This document shows positions 1-6,523 of a DNA stretch of 9,010 nucleotides, piece by piece (the first letter of the stretch is position 1; every line of letters starts with the position of its first letter). The DNA lies in the NCBI GenBank assembly GCA_027000105.1, contig JALTOP010000535.1, positions 1-9,010 of the forward strand, given 5' to 3'. The stretch is from Planctomycetaceae bacterium (GTDB taxonomy: Bacteria > Planctomycetota > Planctomycetia > Planctomycetales > Planctomycetaceae). The notes under the pieces were generated by a model that was not told where the DNA came from, made no database searches, and saw only the letters and a list, made by a program, of their open reading frames with translations. The translations under genes were made by a program, and so were the position numbers.

Positions 1-222
1 GGCCGGCCCTTCGGTAAATTTGAACCCGTCAGCCAGTTTCGTCACCTGTGCACCGGCAGGGAAGATATCGGCCCAGTCACTCGCTTTCGTGGTTCCAGCA
101 ATCTGGGCAACCGTAGCAATCACCACGGCGGCGTAGACCGCAACAGTGCGAATGCAGTTGAACCGTCTGCAACCGATATTCGAAGATTGTGCAGGAGCAG
201 AATAATTTGAGTGAGTAGACAT
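1..222 (-). CDS. SMP-30/gluconolactonase-family exported protein, N-terminal part
   Basis: This is the first 74 codons of a protein that continues past the left edge. It starts at ATG 222, with AAGGA six bases upstream as a good ribosome binding site. Residues 19-25 carry basic residues (RRFNCIR), followed by a hydrophobic stretch at about 26-42 (TVAVYAAVVIATVAQIA), which reads as a signal peptide or N-terminal anchor after an unusually long polar leader. The mature part holds AGAQVTKLADGFKFTEGPA. The F-x-x-T/F-x-EGP-type motif is the opening strand of the six-bladed SMP-30/gluconolactonase propeller, and E71 corresponds to the metal-binding glutamate known in that family. The family hydrolyses sugar lactones or related esters, and exported planctomycete members are common, but the true substrate cannot be read from this fragment. 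It is divergent from the decarboxylase across a 617-bp spacer. The family call rests on one short motif. Confidence 0.72.
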   Translation of the reverse strand, partial: MSTHSNYSAPAQSSNIGCRRFNCIRTVAVYAAVVIATVAQIAGTTKASDWADIFPAGAQVTKLADGFKFTEGPA

Positions 223-265
223 CTATATTCCTTAACTCTGAATAGAAGGAGTGGGCAGATTCGAA

Positions 266-432
266 TCGTACGAATTGAGGCTGTTTTTCCCGAATCGATT
301 TAGGTAAACTGCCGCTTCGTTAATTGTGATTCATGTGGTTCAACTGTTACCGTCAACTATTTTCTGGATGTTCGGTGTCACTGAAATTTTGTGCCGCTGA
401 CCCCTGCTGTCTTTGTTGTATGCTCGTACGAA
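266..432. repeat. Two copies of palindrome TCGTACGA in the divergent spacer
   Basis: The perfect 8-bp palindrome TCGTACGA occurs at 266-273 and 424-431, and both copies are followed by A, making a shared 9-mer. The span given covers both copies and the unrelated sequence between them. The left copy lies about 44 bp upstream of the SMP-30-family start codon. They could be binding sites for one regulator or chance; the sequence alone cannot decide. Confidence 0.3.
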
Positions 433-634
433 AGCTCCACGGTCACACAAACAGGGGGACACGGTTGTACAAAACAGACACAGCAGAAGGAGAGACAACA
501 TAGATCAGAAAGATCAGCCCTGCACTTCTGTGGGCCACTTTTTCCCATTTTTTCCAGTATGATAATTTCTGAAAACTGTTGACCGACAGCAACAAACGAT
601 AAACAACAACTGGAACGAACCAACCGTACTGAAT

Positions 635-668
635 GAACTTACTGGATAAACTTACCGGATGAACTTTC
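635..668. repeat. 13-bp imperfect tandem duplication
   Basis: Units are GAACTTACTGGAT (635-647), AAACTTACCGGAT (648-660) and a partial GAACTTTC (661-668). The first two units match at 11 of 13 positions. The array ends about 170 bp upstream of the decarboxylase start and upstream of the TATAAT box, so it could be an operator array or simply a slippage duplication. Confidence 0.6.
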
Positions 669-744
669 AGTCAAACATGGGTGTCCACCAAGTAGATTGT
701 TGACAAAGTGAACGAAAATTTCAATCAGCTTGCAACTTCCCGGC

Positions 745-750
745 TATAAT
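745..750 (+). promoter_or_regulatory. Possible -10 box (TATAAT) for the decarboxylase gene
   Basis: A perfect TATAAT lies 89 bp before the GTG start. No good -35 hexamer sits 16-18 bp upstream: the consensus TTGACA at 700-705 is 39 bp away, too far to pair with it. The site is therefore a weak candidate, and the implied 5' leader would be about 80 nt. Confidence 0.35.
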
Positions 751-839
751 AGTTTGTGAAAACCGCAACTCCCATTTTGTGCCTGTATTTTGTACCTGTT
801 GGTCGAGTTAAACGAGTTTTATAAAAGAAATCCACTTCT

Positions 840-2312
840 GTGTCTGATACCGCCTTTATCACAACGGGAGAACCGCAAACCGATCTCTCCGCATTTCTCG
901 ATCCGCACGGCGGGAATCTCCAGGCTGTTCGGGGATTGTTGCACGAAGTTGTCGATCTGGTAACAGAGTATCTTGCACAGGCCGATCAACGTCGTGTTAT
1001 CCCTTTGGAGTGGGAAAGGATTGAAACATCCCTGCTCGCACCGGAACAGCCTGTCTCTCAAAAGAGCCTGCTCCGCTCATGCCGGACGCTTTTGAGCGGA
1101 TCGATGAATCCCGCAAACCCCCGTTATTTCGGGCATATGGATCCTCTGCCAAGTACCGGTTCGATTGTTGCTTCGCTCGTCACCGCGGCGGTCAACAATA
1201 ATATGTTGAGCCACGAAATGTCACCCATCTTTTCCGAGCTTGAACAACGATTGCTGCGCGAACTGGCGGGCCTGTTCGGACTGCCGATCTCCACCGCAGC
1301 CGGTTTGATGCAAAGCGGCGGTTCGCTGTGTAATCTGCAAGCCCTGGCCGTGGCCCGGAACACGAAACTGGAGTGTCATACAACAGGCATCGCGGGGCGG
1401 GAACGTCAGCCGGTTATTTTCGCTTCGCATCTGTGTCACAACTCAATCCAGAAATCCGCGATGATTCTCGGGCTGGGAACCGAAGGGGTGATTCCGATCG
1501 CAACCGATTCCCGATGCAGAATGTGCCCGGATGCGTTGCAGACGGCCATCCAAAGAGCGCATCAAAACAATCAGCAGCCCTTTGCGGTGGTCGCCACCGC
1601 AGGAACGACTGTAACAGGAAGTATCGATCCGCTCCCCGAAATCGCTTCTTTTTGCCGGGAAAATGGGTTGTGGTACCACGTCGATGCCAGTTATGGGGGA
1701 GCCATCATCTTCAGTGAGAAAAAGAAAGCCCTTCTCCGGGGAATCGAACAGGCCGATTCGATCACGTTCAACCCGCAAAAGTGGTGCTACGTTACCAAAA
1801 CCTCGGCGATGGTTCTGTTTCGGGAAATGAAAATCCTGACAGACCAATTCCGCATAGAAGCCCCCTACATGAACCTTCACGAAATGACCGGCGAAACCAA
1901 CCTGGGCGAGTGGGGGATCCAGGGAACACGGGCACCGGATATCGCCAAATGGTGGTTGACACTGTTACAACTGGGGAAAAGCGGATTGGGCCAACTTGTG
2001 GATCTTGGTTATGAAAACAGTGGGCGTTTTCTCAAGCAGATTCGGAAAAGGGAATATCTGGAACTGGCCACCGAACCGGAAATGAACATCTTCTGCTTTC
2101 GTGATACCAGAAGCCGTCCGGAAAGTTCCGATCTGGCCCGTCGAAACGAACAACTCCAGCGATATCTGCTGCAAAACTTCAATACGTTTTTTTCACTCCC
2201 GCAATTCAGGAACTCCCGTTGGCTCAAGGCAGTTCTGCTGAACCCGTTCACGACCGATGAAGATTTCCGGGAAATCTTCGAAGCGATCGACCGCTTCAAT
2301 CCGTCTCGGTGA
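840..2312 (+). CDS. PLP-dependent group II amino-acid decarboxylase
   Basis: A 490-residue protein of the pyridoxal-phosphate group II decarboxylase family (glutamate, aromatic amino acid, diaminobutyrate and cysteine-sulfinate decarboxylases), expected to remove the alpha-carboxylate of an amino acid in the cytoplasm. Family motifs appear in order: NPANPRYFGHMDP (90-102), NNNMLSHEMSP (119-129), SGGSLCNLQALAVARN (159-174), H200 in SHLCHNS as the likely ring-stacking histidine, ATAGTTVTGSIDP (252-264), D282 in HVDASYGG as the partner of the pyridine nitrogen, and K314 in NPQKW as the Schiff-base lysine. All catalytic positions seem intact and the length is normal for the family. The start is GTG 840, because an in-frame stop at 822-824 excludes any earlier start; the upstream AAAAGAAA is a poor Shine-Dalgarno. 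The gene stands alone, with no transporter or antiporter beside it, so neither substrate nor an acid-resistance role can be inferred. The family is clear, the substrate open. Confidence 0.93.
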   Translation: MSDTAFITTGEPQTDLSAFLDPHGGNLQAVRGLLHEVVDLVTEYLAQADQRRVIPLEWERIETSLLAPEQPVSQKSLLRSCRTLLSGSMNPANPRYFGHMDPLPSTGSIVASLVTAAVNNNMLSHEMSPIFSELEQRLLRELAGLFGLPISTAAGLMQSGGSLCNLQALAVARNTKLECHTTGIAGRERQPVIFASHLCHNSIQKSAMILGLGTEGVIPIATDSRCRMCPDALQTAIQRAHQNNQQPFAVVATAGTTVTGSIDPLPEIASFCRENGLWYHVDASYGGAIIFSEKKKALLRGIEQADSITFNPQKWCYVTKTSAMVLFREMKILTDQFRIEAPYMNLHEMTGETNLGEWGIQGTRAPDIAKWWLTLLQLGKSGLGQLVDLGYENSGRFLKQIRKREYLELATEPEMNIFCFRDTRSRPESSDLARRNEQLQRYLLQNFNTFFSLPQFRNSRWLKAVLLNPFTTDEDFREIFEAIDRFNPSR

Positions 2313-2342
2313 AAGTCGCCCCCACCGAGAATCGAAATCGGC

Positions 2343-2392
2343 CAGACTCCAACGACAGACTCCAAAATCAAACATCAGATACGGATCAAACA
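2343..2392. repeat. Two short-period direct repeats after the decarboxylase gene
   Basis: CAGACTCCAA is repeated exactly at 2343-2352 and 2356-2365 (period 13). Immediately after, ATCAAACA is repeated at 2367-2374 and 2385-2392 (period 18). They lie in the convergent spacer 2313-2503, which has no recognisable terminator for either flanking gene. Confidence 0.55.
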
Positions 2393-2471
2393 ACACGTGT
2401 CCTGGTTGGCATGATCAGAACTAAAAACATGGTCAAAACAGTAAGCGGCTTCAGGCAGGGGAATGGTCGCA

Positions 2472-2505
2472 ATCAGTCTTTCAACAATATCAGTCTTTCG
2501 GTATC
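2472..2505. repeat. 17-bp tandem duplication at the 3' end of the sigma-54 regulator gene
   Basis: Two 17-bp units, ATCAGTCTTTCAACAAT (2472-2488) and ATCAGTCTTTCGGTATC (2489-2505), share their first 11 bases exactly. The second unit reaches the regulator's stop codon (2504-2506). The period equals that of the larger array downstream of metK. Confidence 0.6.
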
Positions 2506-3919
2506 AATCCTTCAACCCGTACTCCTTGATTTTACGGTACAAGGTTCGTTCGCCGATCCCGAGAATTGCTGAAGCTTCCTCCCGTTTACCGCCGGTTATT
2601 TCCAGTGCTTTTTGAATGTAGAACTTTTCGACTTCCTTCATCGGATGCCCGATCAGGGAATCACAGCCGCTCACCATTGTACCGGAATCGTGGTCATCAT
2701 CGCCTACTTCGACCGGAGTGATTTCTTCGGGAAGATCATCAACATCGAGAACGCCATCCATATCGAGCAGGATCATCCGTTCGATCGCGTTTCGAAGTTG
2801 TCTGATGTTGCCCGGCCAATCATAAGCCATCAACGATTTAATCGCGGCTCGGGTCGGATGGGTCACTTCACAATCGTGTCGCTTGGCTAGATCTTTCAAA
2901 AAGTGCTCGATCAACAGCGGAATGTCCCCAATTCTTTCCCGTAACGGGGGGACTGAAATCGTAATCACCTGCAACCGATAGTAGAGGTCTTCACGAAAAG
3001 TCCCTTTGCGAACCATCTCCTGAAGAGGCGCATTGGTTGCCGCGACGAGCCTGACATTGATCTTTTTTTCCTCATTGGAGCCGATCCTTGCTATTTTGCG
3101 ATCTTCCAGAACCCTTAACAATTTTATCTGGGTTTCCATCGGCATTTCGCCCACTTCATCGAGAAAAAGCGTTCCGCCAGCCGCATATTCAAACTTGCCG
3201 ATCCTGCGCGTCACCGCACCGGTGAAAGCCCCGGCTTCGTGACCGAACAATTCACTTTCCAGAATGCTTTCAGGAAGAGCGGAAATATTCAACGGGACAA
3301 ACGGCTTGTTTTTGCGTTCGCTGTTCTGATGCAACGCCCGGGCAACCAGTTCCTTTCCCGTGCCGCTTTCTCCCTGAATCAGCACGGTGGCATCAGTCGG
3401 AGCGACATTCTTTAACCGCTCGATCAGCTTGTGCATCACCGGACTGTTGCCAACAACGCCCTCGAATCCGAATTTCTCGTCCAACCGTCTGCTCAATTCA
3501 GCATTGCGGCGAATCAAACGAACCCGTGTCGATGCCTTCTCGACCGCAGTACGAAGTTCATTGATATCAAGCGGCTTCGTCAGATAGGTGTAGGCCCCTC
3601 CCTGCATCGCAGCAACTGCCGAATTGATCGTGCCATGCCCCGTCAGCAAAATCACCTCTGCATCGGGAAGTTCCTTTTTCGTTCTGGTCAGGATATCAAG
3701 ACCGTCGAACTCATCCATCATCAGATCGGTAACGACGATATCGAAATTCTCGTTTTCAATCAGTTCGATCGCCCGTTTGCTCGAACTGGAAACCTTGCAC
3801 TCGCAATTGATCCGCTCCAGTGAATCCGCGACTGCTTGCGCGTGCCCCTCATCATCATCAACAATCAGGGCTCGAATGGCGATGCGATTCAAATTCGAAT
3901 TGTCGTCGTTTTTTTCCAT
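2504..3919 (-). CDS. NtrC-family sigma-54-dependent response regulator
   Basis: A 471-residue three-domain regulator. The receiver domain (about 15-130) has the acidic cluster D21-D23, phosphoacceptor D65 in VVTDL, T93 and K115, so it should accept phosphate. The AAA+ sigma-54 activation domain (about 155-385) has Walker A GESGTGKE (183-190), the sigma-54-contacting GAFTGA loop (230-235), Walker B GTLFLDE (249-255) and the FREDLYYRL arginine region (308-316). A Fis-type helix-turn-helix ends the protein (about 425-468, with GIGERTLYRKIKEYGL). All motifs needed to open sigma-54 promoters are present. No histidine kinase gene adjoins it, so its signal is unknown and it is an orphan within this window. 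The start at ATG 3919 is the only reasonable one in frame, although no clear Shine-Dalgarno precedes it. It is divergent from the XylR-like gene across 344 bp. The family includes AtoC, ZraR and NtrC; I cannot pick one. Confidence 0.95.
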   Translation of the reverse strand: MEKNDDNSNLNRIAIRALIVDDDEGHAQAVADSLERINCECKVSSSSKRAIELIENENFDIVVTDLMMDEFDGLDILTRTKKELPDAEVILLTGHGTINSAVAAMQGGAYTYLTKPLDINELRTAVEKASTRVRLIRRNAELSRRLDEKFGFEGVVGNSPVMHKLIERLKNVAPTDATVLIQGESGTGKELVARALHQNSERKNKPFVPLNISALPESILESELFGHEAGAFTGAVTRRIGKFEYAAGGTLFLDEVGEMPMETQIKLLRVLEDRKIARIGSNEEKKINVRLVAATNAPLQEMVRKGTFREDLYYRLQVITISVPPLRERIGDIPLLIEHFLKDLAKRHDCEVTHPTRAAIKSLMAYDWPGNIRQLRNAIERMILLDMDGVLDVDDLPEEITPVEVGDDDHDSGTMVSGCDSLIGHPMKEVEKFYIQKALEITGGKREEASAILGIGERTLYRKIKEYGLKD

Positions 3920-3947
3920 GATAATAATGACAGAGATAACAATGGCA

Positions 3948-3960
3948 GACGCTGAGCGTC
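3948..3960. promoter_or_regulatory. 13-bp dyad upstream of the sigma-54 regulator gene
   Basis: GACGCT-G-AGCGTC is a perfect inverted repeat with 6-bp arms and a single central base, lying 29-41 bp upstream of the regulator's start codon. A one-base centre cannot form a proper RNA loop, so if functional it is more likely a binding site for a dimeric protein. An autoregulatory operator is a guess. Confidence 0.4.
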
Positions 3961-4158
3961 GCTGTGCGGTTCAAACTTCAATCAAACTCCAGTCGGAACA
4001 GGTGTTTCCCGTATCGTATGAATTTCCACTCAATCTGAGCTTCATATTTCCTGCAGGGGAAGGCGAATGGAACCTGATTACGCCTGCCGACTATAATGTT
4101 TTATCCGAAGTGAGGGAAATCATCAGCCCTGTTTCGCGAGCGGCTTTTCAGAAAACCA

Positions 4159-4183
4159 CCCTGTTCCCCTCTCCCTTCCCCCC
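4159..4183 (-). other. G-quadruplex motif (minus strand)
   Basis: Read on the minus strand, the tract has G-runs of 6, 3, 4 and 3 separated by AA, AGA and AACA, which satisfies the G3+N1-7 four-run rule. The plus strand is an uninterrupted 20-base pyrimidine stretch at 4164-4183. It lies about 80-105 bp upstream of the XylR-like start, before its candidate promoter. Confidence 0.6.
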
Positions 4184-4228
4184 ATCTCATCCAGTCGAAC
4201 CGCCTTATGCTGGAGACTTGTTGTTCAA

Positions 4229-4262
4229 TTACCAAACACGCGGCAAACAGGTACAATACCTG
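4229..4262 (+). promoter_or_regulatory. Candidate promoter with palindromic operator for the XylR-like gene
   Basis: TTACCA (4229-4234) and TACAAT (4252-4257) form a -35/-10 pair with a 17-bp spacer. The predicted transcription start falls on or next to the ATG at 4264, implying a leaderless mRNA, which fits the lack of a Shine-Dalgarno. The -10 box is embedded in the inverted repeat CAGGTA-CAA-TACCTG (4248-4262). A repressor bound there would block the promoter, so autoregulation is plausible but inferred. Confidence 0.45.
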
Positions 4263-4263
4263 C

Positions 4264-5412
4264 ATGAAACGTGTCGCCCTGCTGATTGAAACCTCCAGAA
4301 CCTACGGTCGTGATTTATTACGGGGAGTGAAGCGATACAACGATGAACGTGGCGGTTGGTCGTTGTTCGTTGAAGTTCGCGATCTGGAATCGAAACCACC
4401 TCCCTGGCTTTCCAGTTGGGATGGCGACGGGATTCTGGTTCGTTCCGGCAGTCAGGCCATTGCCACCGCGGTCAGACGATTGGGAGTCCCCGCGGTTGAA
4501 TTGCGTTCCACAAAAATCGGGGGAAACATTCCCTTTGTCGGGGTGAACAACGAAGAAGTTGGACGACTTGTCGCCGAATATTTTTTGGAACGTGGCTTTC
4601 ACCACTTCGGCGTTTATGAACTCGATTCCGAACAGTTTTTCGTCGATCGTCGAGACAGTTTTGTGCGTCACCTTCGAAAAGCCGGGTACGAATGTTCTGC
4701 ATTTCAACAAGCCGGGCACACAGAAAAACCGAGTCAGTGGGAACAACAGCAGAAACGGCTCATCGACTGGCTGCAATCCCTCCCCCGTCCTGTTGCTGTC
4801 ATGGCCTGCACAGATCAACTCGGCTGCTGGCTTCTCGATGCGTGCAGAAGGGCGAAGATTCCCGTCCCTGAACAGATTGCCGTTGTCGGAGTGGAAAACG
4901 ATGAAACTCTCACCGCAATGAGTGCCCCTCCACTTTCAAGCCTCTCACTGGCCGGCAGAAAAATTGGTTACGAAGCGGCCCGCATTCTCGATCATTTGAT
5001 GAACGGAAAAAAGCCGCCGCAGCAATCAATGCTGATCGATCCCGAAATGGTCGAAACCCGCCTCTCCTCGGACATCTTCGCGATTGAAGATCCCCTGCTC
5101 TCCCAATGTTTACGCCTGATTCGTGAACAGGCCTGTCAGGGACTGAAAGTTGCGGATATCCTGCAACAGGTTCCCATTTCCCGCAGTTCGCTGGAAAGGG
5201 GGATTCGCAAACTCCTGGGACGTTCCCCCAATGCGGAGATCAATCGCGTCCGAATCAGAAAAATACGCGAACTGCTTTCCCAAACCGATTTATCTCTTGA
5301 AGAAATCGCCCACCGCACCGGCTTTGCAACCTCACAATACCTCTCTGAACTGTTTCGCAAACTGGAAAACAGAACTCCGGGTGAATACCGCAAATCGTCA
5401 CGCCAACGCTAA
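4264..5412 (+). CDS. XylR-like AraC-type transcriptional regulator
   Basis: A 382-residue cytoplasmic regulator joining a periplasmic-binding-protein-like sensor to an AraC helix-turn-helix pair. The sensor (about 1-270) opens with MKRVALLIETSRTYGRDLLRG, typical of the XylR subfamily, and contains GDGILVR (54-60), FVGVNNEEVGRLVAEYFLERG (in 91-111), AVMACTDQLGCWLLDACR (178-195) and VVGVENDETL...PPLSSL (207-227). The DNA-binding part (about 278-378) has both helices: LKVADILQQVPISRSSLER (294-312) and LSLEEIAHRTGFATSQYLS (343-361), ending FRKLENRTPGEYRK. In E. coli XylR this architecture binds xylose, but planctomycete genomes carry many paralogues, so the ligand is probably a sugar yet unknown. 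I chose ATG 4264 over the in-frame ATG 4207 because the family begins at MKR. No sugar-metabolism genes adjoin it, so its target is probably elsewhere or itself. The next gene is convergent. Confidence 0.92.
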   Translation: MKRVALLIETSRTYGRDLLRGVKRYNDERGGWSLFVEVRDLESKPPPWLSSWDGDGILVRSGSQAIATAVRRLGVPAVELRSTKIGGNIPFVGVNNEEVGRLVAEYFLERGFHHFGVYELDSEQFFVDRRDSFVRHLRKAGYECSAFQQAGHTEKPSQWEQQQKRLIDWLQSLPRPVAVMACTDQLGCWLLDACRRAKIPVPEQIAVVGVENDETLTAMSAPPLSSLSLAGRKIGYEAARILDHLMNGKKPPQQSMLIDPEMVETRLSSDIFAIEDPLLSQCLRLIREQACQGLKVADILQQVPISRSSLERGIRKLLGRSPNAEINRVRIRKIRELLSQTDLSLEEIAHRTGFATSQYLSELFRKLENRTPGEYRKSSRQR

Positions 5413-5507
5413 GCCCGGTTCAGGGCCAATTGGAGCGTCATTATTCACTATGAATCCATTTTTTGCAGCCGGTATTTCCCTCAATTCAAAAAGGATCGTT
5501 CCTGATA

Positions 5508-6413
5508 TCAGTTGGCATGATAGGAGAGACGAGCCGATTTCCTCAACCGTTTGACTGTCTGTCGCCATTTTGCTTCTATCAGATGCGAGAGGATTTCCGG
5601 ACGGGCATCTTCAAGACTGAGTAGGCCGGGGATCTCTTTTTCGACATAGACAAGATGAGCCCCAAACCGGGTGCGAAATGGCTGGCTTATCTGTTTGACA
5701 TCTGTTTGAAAAACGTGTCTGGCAATCTCGACCGGCATCTGTCCGGTGAATGCGAATGTTCCCAACTCTCCCCCCTGTTTTGCCGAGGGAGACTGCGAAT
5801 ATTCCCGAGCAGCTTCTGCAAAACTTAATTCCTTTCTTTCAATACGATTTTTCAATTCAGCCAGTTGATTGAGCGCGTCATCCACCTGCCGGGACGACGC
5901 ATTCTTCGGCAACTTGATGAAAATCTGACGCGCCTGCCGCTGTGTTCCATCCAGTTCCTTGCGATGTTGTTGAAAGTACTCGGCTATTTCCCGTTCGGTT
6001 ATAACCTGCTGCACATATCGCCTCCATGCCAACGGCAGCGACAATTCCCGCACAAGGTCTTCGCGTGTCATCCCCAGTTTTTCAAGTATCGCTTCGGGCG
6101 AATCGACATTCCTGAGGACTTTCTCGATAATCGCCAACTGGCGTTCCAGTGTCGCTTTCGGTGCGGTCACTTTTCGAGATTCGAGAAATTGACGAATCAG
6201 CGTACGGTCAATCAACTGCTCAAGAAGCTGCTTCTCATAGGTGGGCCATTCCTGTTCAGGAATTCCCTGGGAAAGCATGTAAAGGTGAAGACGGTCTGCA
6301 TCAATTTTTTCTCCATTGACTGTCGCCAGAACGGGAGAAGACTCCGCACGGGCAACATGCGGGAAAATGGAGAACAGTAGTAGAATAGCAATGGGAAGAA
6401 AATATTTTCGCAT
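5508..6413 (-). CDS. SurA/PpiC-like exported peptidyl-prolyl isomerase family protein
   Basis: A 301-residue protein with a clear signal peptide (1-23; MRKYF, hydrophobic 6-18, cleavage likely after HVARA), so it should act in the periplasm or cell envelope. Residues about 25-150 resemble the helical SurA N-terminal chaperone domain (VLATVNGEKIDADRL, LLEQLIDRTLI). Residues about 160-259 form a PpiC parvulin domain: ARQIFIKLPK, LSFAEAAREYSQSPSAKQGGELGTF, FRTRFGAHLVYVE. Of the usual parvulin active-site residues the second histidine is present (H253 in FGAHLV), but the first is replaced by Q163 (family ASHIL) and the cysteine position is S208. Isomerase activity may be weak or absent, leaving a chaperone role. 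The start at ATG 6413 gives an intact signal peptide, although its Shine-Dalgarno is weak. A terminator 49 bp upstream separates it from the membrane-protein gene, so it should have its own promoter. Confidence 0.88.
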   Translation of the reverse strand: MRKYFLPIAILLLFSIFPHVARAESSPVLATVNGEKIDADRLHLYMLSQGIPEQEWPTYEKQLLEQLIDRTLIRQFLESRKVTAPKATLERQLAIIEKVLRNVDSPEAILEKLGMTREDLVRELSLPLAWRRYVQQVITEREIAEYFQQHRKELDGTQRQARQIFIKLPKNASSRQVDDALNQLAELKNRIERKELSFAEAAREYSQSPSAKQGGELGTFAFTGQMPVEIARHVFQTDVKQISQPFRTRFGAHLVYVEKEIPGLLSLEDARPEILSHLIEAKWRQTVKRLRKSARLSYHAN

Positions 6414-6461
6414 TTCTCGACTACTTTCAGACTATGGGATCCGCCAGCGCGAATCACCATC

Positions 6462-6480
6462 AAAAAGGGAGTCCCACTCC
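6462..6480 (-). terminator. Short intrinsic terminator after the membrane-protein gene
   Basis: On the minus strand GGAGT-GGG-ACTCC forms a 5-bp stem with a 3-base loop, followed by C and five T (6466-6462). It begins 43 bp past the stop codon of the 6524-7360 gene. The stem is short but G+C-rich, and the U-tract is in the right place. It sits 49 bp before the PpiC-like start. Confidence 0.55.
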
Positions 6481-6523
6481 GTTATGATCTACGCAATGAA
6501 CGCTGCAAACTACATATCGGTAA

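Larger units (their letters stand above)
223..839. other. Divergent intergenic spacer without a credible gene
   Basis: This 617-bp spacer separates the leftward SMP-30-family gene from the rightward decarboxylase gene. Open frames at 391-582 (+) and 378-623 (-) overlap each other, have no ribosome binding site and encode low-complexity, Cys- or Ser-rich peptides, so I do not call them genes. The spacer holds two copies of the 9-mer TCGTACGAA (266-274 and 424-432), a 13-bp tandem duplication (635-668) and a TATAAT box (745-750). No terminator, riboswitch or RNA gene was recognised. Confidence 0.7.
3920..4263. other. Divergent control region between two regulator genes
   Basis: This 344-bp spacer lies between the start codons of the sigma-54 regulator (-) and the XylR-like regulator (+). 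It holds a 13-bp dyad (3948-3960), an isolated TATAAT (4092-4097, without a clear -35), a polypyrimidine/G-quadruplex tract (4159-4183) and a promoter-like site with a palindrome just before the XylR-like start. An open rightward frame crosses it from inside the antisense of the sigma-54 gene to 4289, but it lacks a ribosome binding site and overlaps the XylR-like start, so it is not called. Confidence 0.75.

Noticed and set aside
378..623. Cys-rich leftward 81-residue frame, and an opposite 63-residue frame, in the first spacer
   Set aside because: The leftward frame starts at TTG with no Shine-Dalgarno, the two frames overlap on opposite strands, and neither shows a domain or signal peptide.
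700..750. Consensus TTGACA at 700-705 paired with TATAAT at 745-750
   Set aside because: The 39-bp spacing is far beyond the 16-19 bp that sigma-70-type polymerase accepts.
4207..4263. In-frame upstream ATG adding 19 residues to the XylR-like protein
   Set aside because: The family begins at MKRVALLIETS; the added residues look non-coding and would place the promoter-like site and palindrome inside the gene.
3624..4289. Long rightward open frame spanning the antisense of the sigma-54 regulator and the divergent spacer
   Set aside because: It is antisense to a certain gene over half its length, has no ribosome binding site, gives a Ser- or Pro-rich product without family motifs, and overlaps the XylR-like start.
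4318..4818. 166-residue leftward open frame inside the XylR-like gene
   Set aside because: It is antisense to a clearly coding frame with intact family motifs; no ribosome binding site or recognisable product. The same applies to other antisense frames such as 1443-1880 and 7359-7919.
5443..5464. ATTCA-CTA-TGAAT hairpin followed by six T after the XylR-like gene
   Set aside because: The stem is only five mostly A/T pairs, too weak for a confident intrinsic terminator. The nearby GCCC-GGTTCA-GGGC (5413-5426) has no T-run.
5502..5511. Perfect palindrome CTGATATCAG over the PpiC-like stop codon
   Set aside because: Ten-base palindromes are expected several times by chance in 9 kb, and the position at a gene end gives no regulatory reason.
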